Positions 1 to 8,778 are shown, counted from the first letter of the stretch. The stretch is DNA of 57,181 nt from Bacteroidales bacterium (GCA_016926375.1 JAFGOR010000101.1:1-57181); one strand, 5' to 3'. Made by a program: numbers and translations. The notes: generated from the sequence alone by a model not told the origin.

Positions 1-191
1 AAATAAACATCTTACAACTTATAACATCTTCATTATTAACGATAAATGAGCATTAGCTTGACGGCTATGCCTCCAAAGGGGGATAGCACATTTTCAGAGC
101 TCATCTCAAATAAGAAAAGTAAGTGCCTTGGTCTTAAAAATAACTTCTTAAACTGACAGCTATGAAAAACCCCTTTTAGGATAGTCATATG
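1..191. repeat. Intergenic start of window with two copies of the TTGACRGCTATG repeat core
   Basis: I see no gene here. Two degenerate copies of a core shared with the hairpin elements at 16.4 kb and 48.7 kb are present in the same orientation: CTTGACGGCTATG at 57-69 and AACTGACAGCTATG at 151-164. The stretch lies beyond the terminator of the efflux operon. The identity of the repeat family is unknown. Confidence 0.4.
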
Positions 192-226
192 AAAAAAAAG
201 TGCCGGAGAAATACATCCCCGGCACT
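192..226 (-). terminator. Intrinsic terminator of the RND efflux operon
   Basis: Read on the minus strand, AGTGCCGG and CCGGCACT (219-226 and 199-206) form a perfect 8-bp stem that runs straight into a T8 tract (complement of 192-199). It lies about 30 bp after the stop of the PII-like gene and should end the operon. Confidence 0.85.
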
Positions 227-257
227 GAATAATTCAACTTATGAGGAAGGAATTATA

Positions 258-551
258 TCATGCTGTTTTCTCAATACTCCACACAAAGGCCCTTACACCA
301 ACCTCAAGGTTGATGGCATCCATCTTTTTCACCTTCTCGAGCACCATATCTGCCATATTGTCTTCCACAATGGTGAGGGTGGCTGAATTCACCTCGGGCC
401 AGGTGTGTGTTCCCAGCCTTGGCTCACCGGTATTTGTTCCGGCACCTGTTACCAGTGGCCATTGTGTGTACCCTTTGATGGCCAGTTTCTCAAGCATGTA
501 CTCTACCTTTTCGGTGAGTGCCTGGTTGTATATAATCATTATTGCTTTCAT
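258..551 (-). CDS. PII-like signalling protein associated with RND efflux
   Basis: A 97-residue protein of the PII-like ferredoxin-fold superfamily. It begins MKAIMIIYNQ and carries a glycine-rich stretch followed by GEPRLGTHTWPEVN in the region that corresponds to the PII T-loop. The start was placed at the ATG 10 bp after the stop of the RND pump gene; a longer in-frame version would overlap the pump gene and has no PII-like sequence upstream. It is the last gene of the five-gene efflux operon, followed by a strong terminator. PII-like proteins are known next to RND metal and drug exporters, where they are suspected to sense a ligand or the pump state. The ligand here is unknown. The family is fairly sure; the role is inferred only from position. 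Confidence 0.75.
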   Translation of the reverse strand: MKAIMIIYNQALTEKVEYMLEKLAIKGYTQWPLVTGAGTNTGEPRLGTHTWPEVNSATLTIVEDNMADMVLEKVKKMDAINLEVGVRAFVWSIEKTA

Positions 552-561
552 ATTCTTGTTA

Positions 562-3500
562 TTAAGCTTCCATAAAATCGAGTTCCTCAGTTTCTCCTGA
601 TTTGCGCTGCTCACTTCGGCGTACCACATAGCGGTAAATTACCGGAACGATGAGCAGGGTTACAGCTGTGGATACCAATAATCCTCCGATAACCGCAATA
701 CCCATTGGCCTCCAAATCTCAGACCCTTCGCCCTGGCTTAAAGCCAGTGGTAACATGCCCAATACCGTGGTGGCAGTGGTCATCAATACCGGCCGCAAAC
801 GCGAACGGCCTGCACGTTTTATGGCATCATCCAGTTCGTAATTCCGGTCGCGGTTCAGGTTGGTCATGTCGACCAGCACAATGGCGTTCTTCACCACAAT
901 ACCAACCAGCATAATGGCCCCAAGCATGGCTATCACACTCAACGTGGTGTTGGTAATCAGCAGGGCCAGTATTACTCCGGTAAAGGAGAACGGAATGGAA
1001 GCCATGATGATCAGCGGCATTTTTAACGATTCAAATTGGGCTGCCATCACAATGTAAACCAAAATCAGACTTACCATGAGCAACATAATCAGGTCGGTAA
1101 TGGATTCTGTAAGATCTTCATAAGCACCGCCCACATCAACCATTACGCCACTGGGGATGTCCATTTTGGCAATTTCAGCCTTCACATTGGTGGCCATTTC
1201 ACCCAGGGGAACCTTGTAAGGTGTAACCGAAACGGTAACCACCCTTTCACGCCGCTTTCTTTCCACGTTAGGCGGCGACCAGAATTCCCCGATGGTGCCA
1301 ATTTCACCCAAACGTACTGTTCCGGAAATCGTTGGTATGGCGATGTTCTGGATGTCGCTGATGGAATTCCGGAAGTTTTCATCAAACCGGACCACAATAT
1401 CATATTCATTACCCGATTCGCGAAACTGCGAGGACGTAAGACCTACAATACGGTTGCGGATCATGGTAGATACAGTTGCTGTGTTCAGGCCGTGTTGCGA
1501 CATCTTATCCTGATCGAGCGAAATGCGCAATTCGGGTTTTGATTTTTCGCGACTGATGGAAACTTCCCTGGCTCCTTCGATCTTTTTGATTCGCTCGGCC
1601 ACGTCATTGGCAAGTGCCGTTGTTTCATCAAAATTGTATCCATAGATTTCCACATCAACGGTATTTGTTGATCCGCCCATGCCCTGGTCGCCGGTAGTAA
1701 TGCTGTATTTAACAATTTCAGGAAGGGTGGCCAGGTAATTACGCATTACCTCAGCTATTTCCAGGTCGGTTCTTTCTCTTTCCGAAGGCTTGCTTATCGA
1801 CAGGGTCACATTGATGATGTTGGAACCTGAATTCTGAAAGAGCGCAGTGAATCCGGCGTTATCGTCGGAACCCGCAGATACAGAGGCTATGTTTTTTTCA
1901 GGTATGTGCTCATCAATATAGGCATCAATCTTGTGTGCAACTTTGGCTGTTTCGTCAAACCGCACACCTGCCTGCAACTCAATTTCTGCCGTAATCTGGC
2001 CCTGGTCGGATTGCGGAATGAACTCGGTTTTCAGTAACATGACGGCCAGTAAGAGCGAGAAAGCGAACAGCCCTATAGAACCGAAAACCACAGTTCGTTT
2101 GTGATGAAGGCACCAATTCAGCGTTTTGGCATAGAATTCATCAATCCAGTTGAGAATGGGCAGAACAAGTTTTTCATGACTGTATTTTCCGGGTTTGTTT
2201 CTTTTGGATTCCAGTTTCAGCAGTTTCGAACTGAGCATGGGGGTGATTGTAATGGCTGCCAGAGCCGAAGCACCGATGGTGATGGTTACAATCCAGCCCA
2301 ACTGCTGAAACATCACACCCATCATGCCCGAAACCATGGTCATGGGGAAGAATACTGCGATGATGGTAAGCGTGGCTGCAATAACTGCAAGCCAGACTTC
2401 ATTGGTTGCATAAATGGCTGCTTCCCTGGGAGTGCTCCCGCGCTCGATATGTTTGCTGATGTTTTCGAGCACCACAATGGCATCGTCAACCACCATACCA
2501 ATGGCAATAGACAATGCTGAAAGTGAAATGATGTTGATGGTGTTGCCCGAAACCATCAGGTAAATGAATGCGGCAATAAGCGATATGGGGATGGTGAGTA
2601 CTATAATAAAGGTAGCCCGCCATCTGCCCAGGAAAAATAACACCACCAGCACCACGAAAATAAAGGCAAACATGAGCGTCTCCGTGAGGTTGTTGATGGA
2701 GTCGGTAATGAAATCACTGGTATCCCAGATTACACTTATTTTAACGTCAGAAGGAAGCTGTTTCTCCAGTTCAGCAAGTTCCTTGCTGATCTCCCGGGCA
2801 ATTTTCACCGTGTTGGCGCCCGACTGCTTCTGGACCATCATGCTGATACCGGTTTTCCCGTTGATCTTTTCCTCATACTTCATGTCAACGATGGAATCGC
2901 GCACCGTGGCAACATCTTTCACCCGGATGATCTTTCCCCGGTAGTTGCCCAATACCACATTTTTTATCTGATCGCTTTCGGCAAATTCACCCTGTACACG
3001 CAGCGGATAACTCATTTCTCCCATTTCCACAGTACCCGAAGGCGTGTTCAGGTTTTCAGCAGCAAGCACCGAGCCGATTTGTTCAATGGTCAGATTGTAG
3101 GCTTCCAACCTGCGTGGGTCAATGTTGATGGCTACCTCACGCGTAGGCACGCCCAGGAGGCTTATTGCACCCACACCTTCAATACGGTTTAGCGGGTTTA
3201 CAATTTTCTCATCCAACATATCTTCAATACCGGCGTAGCTGTCGTCAGCAGTAACCGCGTAGAACAGGATGGGCATCATGTTCGTATTGAACTTGAATAT
3301 CACCGGTTCCTCAGACCCTTCGGGAAGAAAAGAACTCACCAGCGACAATGCATCGCGCACGTCATTGGCGGCTGCATCGAGATTGGTGCCGTACTCAAAT
3401 TCAAGAGTTACTACTGATACATTATCACGCGATGTGGAGGTGATCTGCTTTATATCACTCACCGTGTTCAGGCTGCTTTCAAGCGGTTCTGAAATATTCC

Positions 3501-3681
3501 GTTCCACATCCGAGGCATTGGCTCCCGTATAACTGGTGAAAACCATGATTGCCGGGAATTCCATCTCAGGGTAAAAGTCAATAGGTAGCTTTATCAGCGA
3601 ATAGAGCCCGAATACAATCACCCCCAGAAACAACATGAGGGTGGTAACAGGCTTCTTTACAGCGCTTCCGTAAATACTCAT
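562..3681 (-). CDS. RND efflux pump inner-membrane subunit, AcrB/HAE1 family
   Basis: A 1039-residue proton-driven resistance-nodulation-division transporter of usual length. The N-terminus (KKPVTTLMLFLGVIVFGLYS) is the first membrane segment. Large periplasmic loops follow TM1 and TM7, and the proton-relay aspartate pair GMVVDDAIVV sits in TM4 near residue 400. The C-terminal half contains the second membrane bundle (AMLGAIMLVGIVVKNAIVLV). With the adaptor and TolC-like gene upstream it would form a tripartite pump spanning both membranes. The sequence resembles drug/lipid HAE1 pumps more than CzcA metal pumps, which usually carry a DxxxDE-type TM4 motif; the substrate cannot be read from sequence. 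It lies 47 bp after the adaptor gene and 10 bp before the PII-like gene. Confidence 0.95.
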   Translation of the reverse strand: MSIYGSAVKKPVTTLMLFLGVIVFGLYSLIKLPIDFYPEMEFPAIMVFTSYTGANASDVERNISEPLESSLNTVSDIKQITSTSRDNVSVVTLEFEYGTNLDAAANDVRDALSLVSSFLPEGSEEPVIFKFNTNMMPILFYAVTADDSYAGIEDMLDEKIVNPLNRIEGVGAISLLGVPTREVAINIDPRRLEAYNLTIEQIGSVLAAENLNTPSGTVEMGEMSYPLRVQGEFAESDQIKNVVLGNYRGKIIRVKDVATVRDSIVDMKYEEKINGKTGISMMVQKQSGANTVKIAREISKELAELEKQLPSDVKISVIWDTSDFITDSINNLTETLMFAFIFVVLVVLFFLGRWRATFIIVLTIPISLIAAFIYLMVSGNTINIISLSALSIAIGMVVDDAIVVLENISKHIERGSTPREAAIYATNEVWLAVIAATLTIIAVFFPMTMVSGMMGVMFQQLGWIVTITIGASALAAITITPMLSSKLLKLESKRNKPGKYSHEKLVLPILNWIDEFYAKTLNWCLHHKRTVVFGSIGLFAFSLLLAVMLLKTEFIPQSDQGQITAEIELQAGVRFDETAKVAHKIDAYIDEHIPEKNIASVSAGSDDNAGFTALFQNSGSNIINVTLSISKPSERERTDLEIAEVMRNYLATLPEIVKYSITTGDQGMGGSTNTVDVEIYGYNFDETTALANDVAERIKKIEGAREVSISREKSKPELRISLDQDKMSQHGLNTATVSTMIRNRIVGLTSSQFRESGNEYDIVVRFDENFRNSISDIQNIAIPTISGTVRLGEIGTIGEFWSPPNVERKRRERVVTVSVTPYKVPLGEMATNVKAEIAKMDIPSGVMVDVGGAYEDLTESITDLIMLLMVSLILVYIVMAAQFESLKMPLIIMASIPFSFTGVILALLITNTTLSVIAMLGAIMLVGIVVKNAIVLVDMTNLNRDRNYELDDAIKRAGRSRLRPVLMTTATTVLGMLPLALSQGEGSEIWRPMGIAVIGGLLVSTAVTLLIVPVIYRYVVRRSEQRKSGETEELDFMEA

Positions 3682-3728
3682 TTTTTTTATTCTTTAATGC
3701 TGTTAAAAATTCTTTCTGTAAAAACTTA

Positions 3729-4790
3729 TTACTGAACGATGGTGATCAGTGATTTGTCCATCAATTTATCCTGCCCTGCAAAGATTACCTGGTCGCCTTC
3801 TTTCAGTTCTTCAGATATAATTTCAAGTTTATCGTCGAAGCGCTGTCCGATTTCAACCTTGATCTTCCTTGTGGTATTATCTCCATTGGCCAGGAACACG
3901 TAGCGATCATTGGTGCCTTCCTGCTTAACTACTGCAATTGCGGGCAGAATCAATGCATCAATCTGACCCATGTTTATTGAAACTCGCGAAAACATTCCCG
4001 GCCGCAACACTTCATCGTTGTTGTTGATTACAATTTCGACTTCAAAGGAACGTGTATCAGCACTTATGGTAGGGTATATGCGGGATATCTCTCCTTTGAA
4101 AGTCCGGTTCGGGAAAATGTCAACCTTTACATCGGCTTTCATGCCCTTTTTGGTCAGTGGGAAGTATTTTTCGGAAATACTCACTATTGCCTTCATCGGG
4201 TTGATCTGCATGAGCGTTACTATAGCCGCTTTTCCGGCAGGGGTGTTGGGAGCACCTGAATAGAGTTCACCTCCTTCAAAGTACTTGCCGGTAACAATGC
4301 CGTTAATGGGCGATACCAGAAGTGTGTTCTTTTTCAGGAAGTCGTAACTTGATTTGCTCACTTCGTATTGTGTTTTGGCCCCTTCATAAACCTGTTCGGA
4401 TATGCTGTTGAGTTTGTAAAGCGTATCCATACGTTCAAAATTCGACCGGGCATTTTCATATTGCTCCTTGGCCTGCTGCAATTGTGTGGCTTCCATACGG
4501 GCAATAACCTGTCCTTTACTTACGCGAGTGCCTATTTCAACCATGATTTCTTCAATCCTGCCCGGGGAAGCCGGTGCGTAGTTGATTTCTTCGTAAGGCA
4601 TTAAATTGGCATTATATTCAACCGGCCGGGCAATTTTCTGTTGGGCAAGTGTCATAACCTTCACTTTGTAAACGGTTGTATCGGCAACAGCTTCTGTTGT
4701 TGCAGGGTCTTCAACGGATGTTTTTTTTCCGCACGAAACAACAACCAAAGCAACCAGCGATAACGCGAATAGAATTTTAATCTGTTTCAT
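3729..4790 (-). CDS. RND efflux periplasmic adaptor lipoprotein (membrane fusion protein)
   Basis: A 353-residue periplasmic adaptor. The N-terminus is a lipoprotein signal (MKQIKILFALSLVALVVVSC) with the lipobox cysteine at residue 20. A lipoyl-like half-domain (PGRIEEIMVEIGTRVSKGQVIARM), a helical hairpin (about residues 105-150), the second lipoyl half (SPINGIVTG) and a beta-barrel domain follow in the order usual for the family. It should bridge the inner-membrane pump and the TolC channel. The gene lies 24 bp after the tolC-like gene and 47 bp before the pump gene, inside one operon. The length fits the AcrA/MexA group. Confidence 0.93.
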   Translation of the reverse strand: MKQIKILFALSLVALVVVSCGKKTSVEDPATTEAVADTTVYKVKVMTLAQQKIARPVEYNANLMPYEEINYAPASPGRIEEIMVEIGTRVSKGQVIARMEATQLQQAKEQYENARSNFERMDTLYKLNSISEQVYEGAKTQYEVSKSSYDFLKKNTLLVSPINGIVTGKYFEGGELYSGAPNTPAGKAAIVTLMQINPMKAIVSISEKYFPLTKKGMKADVKVDIFPNRTFKGEISRIYPTISADTRSFEVEIVINNNDEVLRPGMFSRVSINMGQIDALILPAIAVVKQEGTNDRYVFLANGDNTTRKIKVEIGQRFDDKLEIISEELKEGDQVIFAGQDKLMDKSLITIVQ

Positions 4791-4814
4791 TGTATTATTT
4801 GTTTATGAATGTTC

Positions 4815-6200
4815 TTAAATGGTATTATACAATTTTTCAAGAGCGGTCTGAGCTTGCAGCAATGTCATCAGGGCCGACATGTAATTGCTTTCAGCCGTAA
4901 GGTAATTGGTATTGGCCTGGGTCAGGTCGAGACTTGATACCAGCCCCTCCCGGTACTTATTTTGAATACTTTTCAGCACCCTTCCGGCAACCTCCACGTT
5001 TTCTTTTTGTGTGTTGTAGTTTTCAAAAGCACTTTCGTAGTTGAACAGCAACTGGTTCTTTTGAATCTCAAGCTGTTCCTTTACCATCTCCTGGTTGCGC
5101 TGCGCCATATCCAGGTTTATTTTAGCCTGATCAAGCTGGGCCTTGCGCATGCCGCTCGAAAAAATGGGAACTGTAGCGGTAATACCTGCCAGGTGGTTCG
5201 GCGTCATGTCGAAACCGGTGGTCAGAATCTTTTTGGTATAGCTGTAAAAACCGGCAATGGTCGGCGCATAAGCCCAGTTCCGCATGTCTACCTGCTTTTT
5301 GCTGATCAGCGTTTGCGATTCCATCATCTGGTAATTGATGTTGTTGGCTACGTTAAATGCCGGATCCAGAGCAACCTGCGGGTTGATGCGGGTCATCAAC
5401 TGTTCGATGTTATCGGCCAGTTTGATACTGGCATCGGGTGCTACACCCAGCTGGAAACGCAGCATGTTGTAATTCAGCTGAACTGCTCGTTCCAGCGATT
5501 TCTGGCTGTTTTTCAGCTGACTCACCGTTATTTTCAGCTGGTCTACATCGGTTTTTTCTGCCACACCTGCCTTGTACATATTGGTAGTGTGTTCCAGCAT
5601 GGTATTCAGGTTTCTTAGGTTTTCCCCGATGATTTTCAGATTCTGCTCGGTGATCAACGTCATAATGTATGAATTGGTGATGCTTTCTTTTACATCCAGT
5701 TCATTCATCACCACATTCTGGTCAGCCAGTCTGCGTGCAATTTTGGCTGTCTGCAGCCCGATCCAATACTGTCCGTTAAAAATTAACTGTGAAACCTGTC
5801 CGGAGGCACTCATTTGATTGTCCATGACTATGGGCTCCGAAGAGCCTCCCATCATGGCAGCAAGATAACCGGCAAGCACTCTGTCACCAGCATCAAAATC
5901 GGGATGATCTATTACAGGTGGTTCACCACCACCACCAAAACTAAAATTGAGTTCATAATTAAAATAGGTCATGAAATCCACACCCCCATCAATCTGCGGT
6001 AAACCCTGAGCCCGGGCTTCACGAAAGGCATATTTGGAAGAGGTTACCTGGTCTCTTGCATTGAGCAGGCTTTTATTATGCTGCAATGCATAATCGCATG
6101 CCTGGTCGAGTGTTAACGTATGGGCTTCCTGTTGTGCCCAGGCCATGCTGCATGATAATGCCATGGCTGAAAAAACGAACGTTTTGATCAATTTCATCAT
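4815..6200 (-). CDS. TolC-family outer-membrane efflux channel
   Basis: A 461-residue outer-membrane efflux protein. It has a signal peptide (MMKLIKTFVFSAMALSCSMAWAQ, shown here only by its ends: MMKLIK to AWAQ) and two OEP repeats rich in long amphipathic helices, ending ALEKLYNTI. The chosen start is the ATG directly before the signal peptide. A more upstream ATG at 6257 overlaps the stop of the regulator gene as ATGA but would add 19 residues before the signal peptide, which is unlikely though it may reflect translational coupling. The protein provides the exit duct of the tripartite pump. Residues around 75-115 hold an unusual Gly/acidic insertion (FGGGGEPP...) not typical of E. coli TolC. 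Confidence 0.9.
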   Translation of the reverse strand: MMKLIKTFVFSAMALSCSMAWAQQEAHTLTLDQACDYALQHNKSLLNARDQVTSSKYAFREARAQGLPQIDGGVDFMTYFNYELNFSFGGGGEPPVIDHPDFDAGDRVLAGYLAAMMGGSSEPIVMDNQMSASGQVSQLIFNGQYWIGLQTAKIARRLADQNVVMNELDVKESITNSYIMTLITEQNLKIIGENLRNLNTMLEHTTNMYKAGVAEKTDVDQLKITVSQLKNSQKSLERAVQLNYNMLRFQLGVAPDASIKLADNIEQLMTRINPQVALDPAFNVANNINYQMMESQTLISKKQVDMRNWAYAPTIAGFYSYTKKILTTGFDMTPNHLAGITATVPIFSSGMRKAQLDQAKINLDMAQRNQEMVKEQLEIQKNQLLFNYESAFENYNTQKENVEVAGRVLKSIQNKYREGLVSSLDLTQANTNYLTAESNYMSALMTLLQAQTALEKLYNTI

Positions 6201-6253
6201 GTTGTTGCTTATAATCGGTTGTTTGTAAACTATATGGTAATTCCTGCGGAGCC

Positions 6254-6721
6254 TCATTTTTGCGATATGTATTCTTTTTTCAATTCCTCAAACTTGTTCA
6301 GAAAGAAGTTCAGCATATCAATCATGTCTCTGATGAGAACGGCATTTTCCGACTGCTTATCGGCTTTCAGTTCCAGTGTTCGCTCCAGATAATTCAGCGC
6401 ATCTGTGAGTGTAACACGGTGCTCGTCGATGAGTGCAAACTTGTCGCGCTTTTTGAGCTGAAAATACCTTTTCCGGTCGCCCGGGACAGTGATGTAATCA
6501 ATTGCCCCTGATATTTCAAGCAAGCGCAATGCGTTGCTGGCCGAGCTTTTGCTGATTTGAAGATCTTCCACAATCTCATCAAAGGTATACTGCTCTTTGT
6601 CCATTACGGTGAGCAATCCCACAATACGACCGGCAATGGGCTGCAGACCCTTTTTCTCGTAAAACCTGCCGGCCATTTCCACCATTTCTTTCTGTCGCCT
6701 GATTCGCTCTTCTGTTGTCAT
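6254..6721 (-). CDS. GbsR/MarR-family transcriptional regulator of the efflux operon
   Basis: A 155-residue winged-helix regulator: an N-terminal helix, a wHTH (YTFDEIVEDLQISKSSASNA as recognition region, then a wing GDRKRYFQL around residues 80-90) and a C-terminal helical dimerisation part. The length and the motif 'KSSASNALRLLEISGAIDY' fit the GbsR subgroup. The start is the ATG at 6721, 20 bp from a TAnnTTTG -7 box; an upstream in-frame ATG would lie in the 5' leader. As first gene of the efflux operon, with a long palindrome in its own promoter, it probably represses itself and the pump and is released by an unknown ligand. The regulatory role is inferred. Confidence 0.88.
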   Translation of the reverse strand: MTTEERIRRQKEMVEMAGRFYEKKGLQPIAGRIVGLLTVMDKEQYTFDEIVEDLQISKSSASNALRLLEISGAIDYITVPGDRKRYFQLKKRDKFALIDEHRVTLTDALNYLERTLELKADKQSENAVLIRDMIDMLNFFLNKFEELKKEYISQK

Positions 6722-6739
6722 TTTATAATAATTAAGGCG

Positions 6740-6747
6740 CAAATATA
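6740..6747 (-). promoter_or_regulatory. -7 box of the efflux operon promoter
   Basis: TATATTTG on the minus strand matches the Bacteroidota consensus TAnnTTTG exactly and lies 19 bp before the regulator ATG. No clear -33 TTG is visible; that region is filled by the palindrome at 6751-6794. Confidence 0.6.
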
Positions 6748-6750
6748 GGA

Positions 6751-6794
6751 ATTAGTTCTTTTAGTTCGGTAAATTATAAACTAAAAAAACTAAT
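6751..6794. promoter_or_regulatory. Long palindromic operator candidate in the efflux promoter
   Basis: Arms 6751-6766 and 6779-6794 are reverse complements over 16 bp with one mismatch, separated by 12 bp. Each arm contains two copies of a TTAGTT/AACTAA half motif. It covers the -33 region of the promoter, just upstream of the -7 box, so a bound dimer or tetramer of the GbsR/MarR protein would block transcription. The binding protein is inferred from adjacency. Confidence 0.6.
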
Positions 6795-7047
6795 AAAAAA
6801 TATCCTTTTTCCGTATTCCCTGATGGTTTAACCATAAAATAAAGAACTCCGGGTTCGGCTTGTTATGAAAAGATTGACTTTACAAAACTAAATCCATCTA
6901 AGGGAATTGTAAAACAATAATCGGTAGATGGCAGGTATTTTTCGGTGAATGGCTAAAATGTGCCGAAAACCCGCTTAACAATAACTTGATCTTGTTGTAT
7001 CGTTTTTGTTACATTGCTTTAATGCCTTTAGAGAAAGTCGGATAGCA
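6795..7047. other. Intergenic stretch without recognised gene
   Basis: AT-rich DNA between the divergent efflux promoter and a possible small gene. I see no promoter box that matches TAnnTTTG on the plus strand, no RNA gene and no strong hairpin. Confidence 0.4.
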
Positions 7048-7188
7048 ATGAAAAACCGGATGAAACATATTGAGCAGCAGTTGCACCCCTATCGTGAGGA
7101 TATGGAATACCTGTTATTCGTGGGCGTACCGGCAGGGTTGCTGATGGTACTTTTTTCAGAATGCATGAATTTCCTTCAGTTGTTTTGA
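7048..7188 (+). CDS. Possible small membrane protein (46 aa)
   Basis: A short reading frame starting MKNRMKHIEQ with one hydrophobic stretch (LLFVGVPAGLLMVLF) near the C-terminus, as in single-span small membrane proteins. There is no recognisable family, no ribosome binding site and no clear promoter, so it may be chance. A longer in-frame start at 7006 exists but adds an unlikely N-terminus. Confidence 0.25.
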   Translation: MKNRMKHIEQQLHPYREDMEYLLFVGVPAGLLMVLFSECMNFLQLF

Positions 7189-7198
7189 AGAGCCAGGA

Positions 7199-7264
7199 AC
7201 CTAGCACCTAGCACCTAGCACCTAAAACCAAAAGCCTACCCGCCTTCGCTGAAGCTACGGCGGG
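7199..7264. repeat. Short tandem repeat followed by an inverted repeat
   Basis: The 7-bp unit ACCTAGC is repeated about 3.7 times (7199-7224). It is followed by an inverted repeat CCCGCC (7239-7244) / GGCGGG (7259-7264). This is filler of the type seen in several other gaps of the window. Confidence 0.6.
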
Positions 7265-7272
7265 CGAAGCTC

Positions 7273-7461
7273 CTAATACTTCTGAAAATACAGCTTGAAT
7301 TCCATTAGGGAGAAGCTCCTGAAACAACTGAAATCATGATACACTCTGTATGAAGGCGGATGCTGGGCCATGGGCGGTGTGTATTCGAAATGATAAAAGC
7401 TATTCTCGCTGAACTTCACCTGAATGTCGTCAAATTTCTTGATGCACTTACACTTATACAT
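7273..7461 (-). CDS. Small hypothetical protein (62 aa)
   Basis: A 62-residue protein starting MYKCKCIKKFDDIQV, rich in aromatic residues (about eleven Phe and seven Tyr) and ending MEFKLYFQKY. I do not recognise a family. The composition is protein-like (balanced charge, alternating hydrophobic residues that suggest a small beta-rich domain) and there is no competing frame, so it may be real. A longer version from 7545 would add 28 residues through a repeat-like region and is less likely. No promoter box was identified. Confidence 0.4.
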   Translation of the reverse strand: MYKCKCIKKFDDIQVKFSENSFYHFEYTPPMAQHPPSYRVYHDFSCFRSFSLMEFKLYFQKY

Positions 7462-7584
7462 GAGGGCAGGTTTTGGAATTGATCGATGCAAAAGTAACAT
7501 TTCATTTGAATGATGGCAAATAAATTTGTGAACGGGAGAAGACACAAGCCATTAGCTTTTGGCTTTTAGCTATTAGCCAACAAC

Positions 7585-7635
7585 CCTGCCTGCCTGCCGG
7601 CAATAGCCAATGGCCAACAGCCAATGACTAACGAC
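7585..7635. repeat. CCTGCC palindrome and AGCCAAT-type repeat
   Basis: CTGCCTGCCTGCCGGC is followed by imperfect repeats of AGCCAATGGCCAACAGCCAATG. The same two motif types recur together at 23.64-23.74 kb. Confidence 0.5.
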
Positions 7636-7694
7636 GAATTAACCATCTTGTTCAAAAAAGTTTTTCTTCCATGGGGTAATATCATCTAAGTTTA

Positions 7695-7702
7695 TATATT
7701 TG
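7695..7702 (+). promoter_or_regulatory. -7 box of the deoxyhypusine-synthase-like gene
   Basis: TATATTTG matches TAnnTTTG exactly, 53 bp before the preferred ATG (23 bp before an alternative TTG start). No -33 element is evident. Confidence 0.5.
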
Positions 7703-7755
7703 TCCGGAAGAAGCATGTATTTTATTTGAATGATAATCAACAAGTATTAAACGAG

Positions 7756-8778
7756 ATGACAGCCAAACGAGAATTATTGAAAGAGACCATCGAGCACATT
7801 GATATCAAATCATTCGATGCCACTCCAATTATTGATTCGATGAAAAAGATGTCTTTTTCATCACGTGACACCGCCAATGCTGCTGATATTCTCCTGAAGA
7901 TGGTTCGGGATAAAGAATGTACCAATATACTGACGCTTGCAGGAAGCACCAGCGCCGGTGGTTGTATGCAGGTATACGTGGATATGGTGAAGAGCCATAT
8001 GATTGATGTGATTGTAGCTACAGGTGCCAGTATCATTGACATGGACTTTTTCGAAGCCATCGGGTTCAAGCACTATATTGGCCGCACGGATGTGCCGGAC
8101 AAAAAGCTCAGGGATTACTATATCGACAGAATTTATGATACTTTCATTGATGAGGATGACCTGCAGGTTTGTGACGGAACCATCAAGCTGGTTGCCGACA
8201 CACTTCAGCACCGCCCTTATTCCTCCCGTGAATTCATCTGGGAACTGGGCAAATACCTGGTTAAAAATGCTGTGAAGAAGGACTCATTGATCCAGGCCTG
8301 CTATGAAAATGGTGTTCCCATTTTCTGTCCTGCGTTTTCCGACAGCAGTGCCGGATTCGGACTGGTCAAGCACCAGTGGGAGAATCCCGACAAACATGTA
8401 ACCATTGACTCAGTGCGTGATTTCAGGGAACTGACCATGATCAAAATGGAAGCTGAAACCTCCGGACTCTTTATGATCGGCGGAGGTGTTCCTAAAAATT
8501 TCGCACAGGATACCGTGGTTTGTGCCGAGATTTTGGGAAAATCGGTGCCCATGCACAAATATGCAGTGCAAATCACAGTTGCAGATGCGCGTGACGGAGC
8601 CTGCTCTTCATCAACACTCCAGGAGGCTTCTTCATGGGGCAAGGTAGATACCAAATATGAACAAATGGTTTATGCCGAAGCAACCACAGTACTTCCCCTG
8701 ATTGCATCTTTTGTATACCACAGCGGGGCCTGGGAAAAGAGAAAACCAAAGGAATGGAGCAAGTTGTTTCAGAAGTAA
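7756..8778 (+). CDS. Deoxyhypusine synthase-like protein (DHS family)
   Basis: A 340-residue DHS-family NAD-dependent aminobutyl transferase. The catalytic-lysine motif SWGK is present (Lys296), followed by the conserved Tyr-Ala-Glu-Ala and TVLPL stretch. An NAD-binding region (AGSTSAGG near residue 65) and IGGGVPKNF also fit. In eukaryotes and archaea DHS modifies eIF5A; bacteria lack that substrate, and bacterial homologues include homospermidine synthases that act on spermidine or putrescine. The role here is probably polyamine metabolism, but the substrate is not shown. The ATG at 7756 was chosen; an in-frame TTG at 7726 would add ten residues. The gene is followed by its own terminator, so it is probably monocistronic. 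Confidence 0.88.
   Translation: MTAKRELLKETIEHIDIKSFDATPIIDSMKKMSFSSRDTANAADILLKMVRDKECTNILTLAGSTSAGGCMQVYVDMVKSHMIDVIVATGASIIDMDFFEAIGFKHYIGRTDVPDKKLRDYYIDRIYDTFIDEDDLQVCDGTIKLVADTLQHRPYSSREFIWELGKYLVKNAVKKDSLIQACYENGVPIFCPAFSDSSAGFGLVKHQWENPDKHVTIDSVRDFRELTMIKMEAETSGLFMIGGGVPKNFAQDTVVCAEILGKSVPMHKYAVQITVADARDGACSSSTLQEASSWGKVDTKYEQMVYAEATTVLPLIASFVYHSGAWEKRKPKEWSKLFQK

Noticed and set aside
7185..7265. Short direct repeats near 7.2 kb as the start of a CRISPR array.
   Set aside because: Units are 7 bp with no spacers and no cas genes are present.
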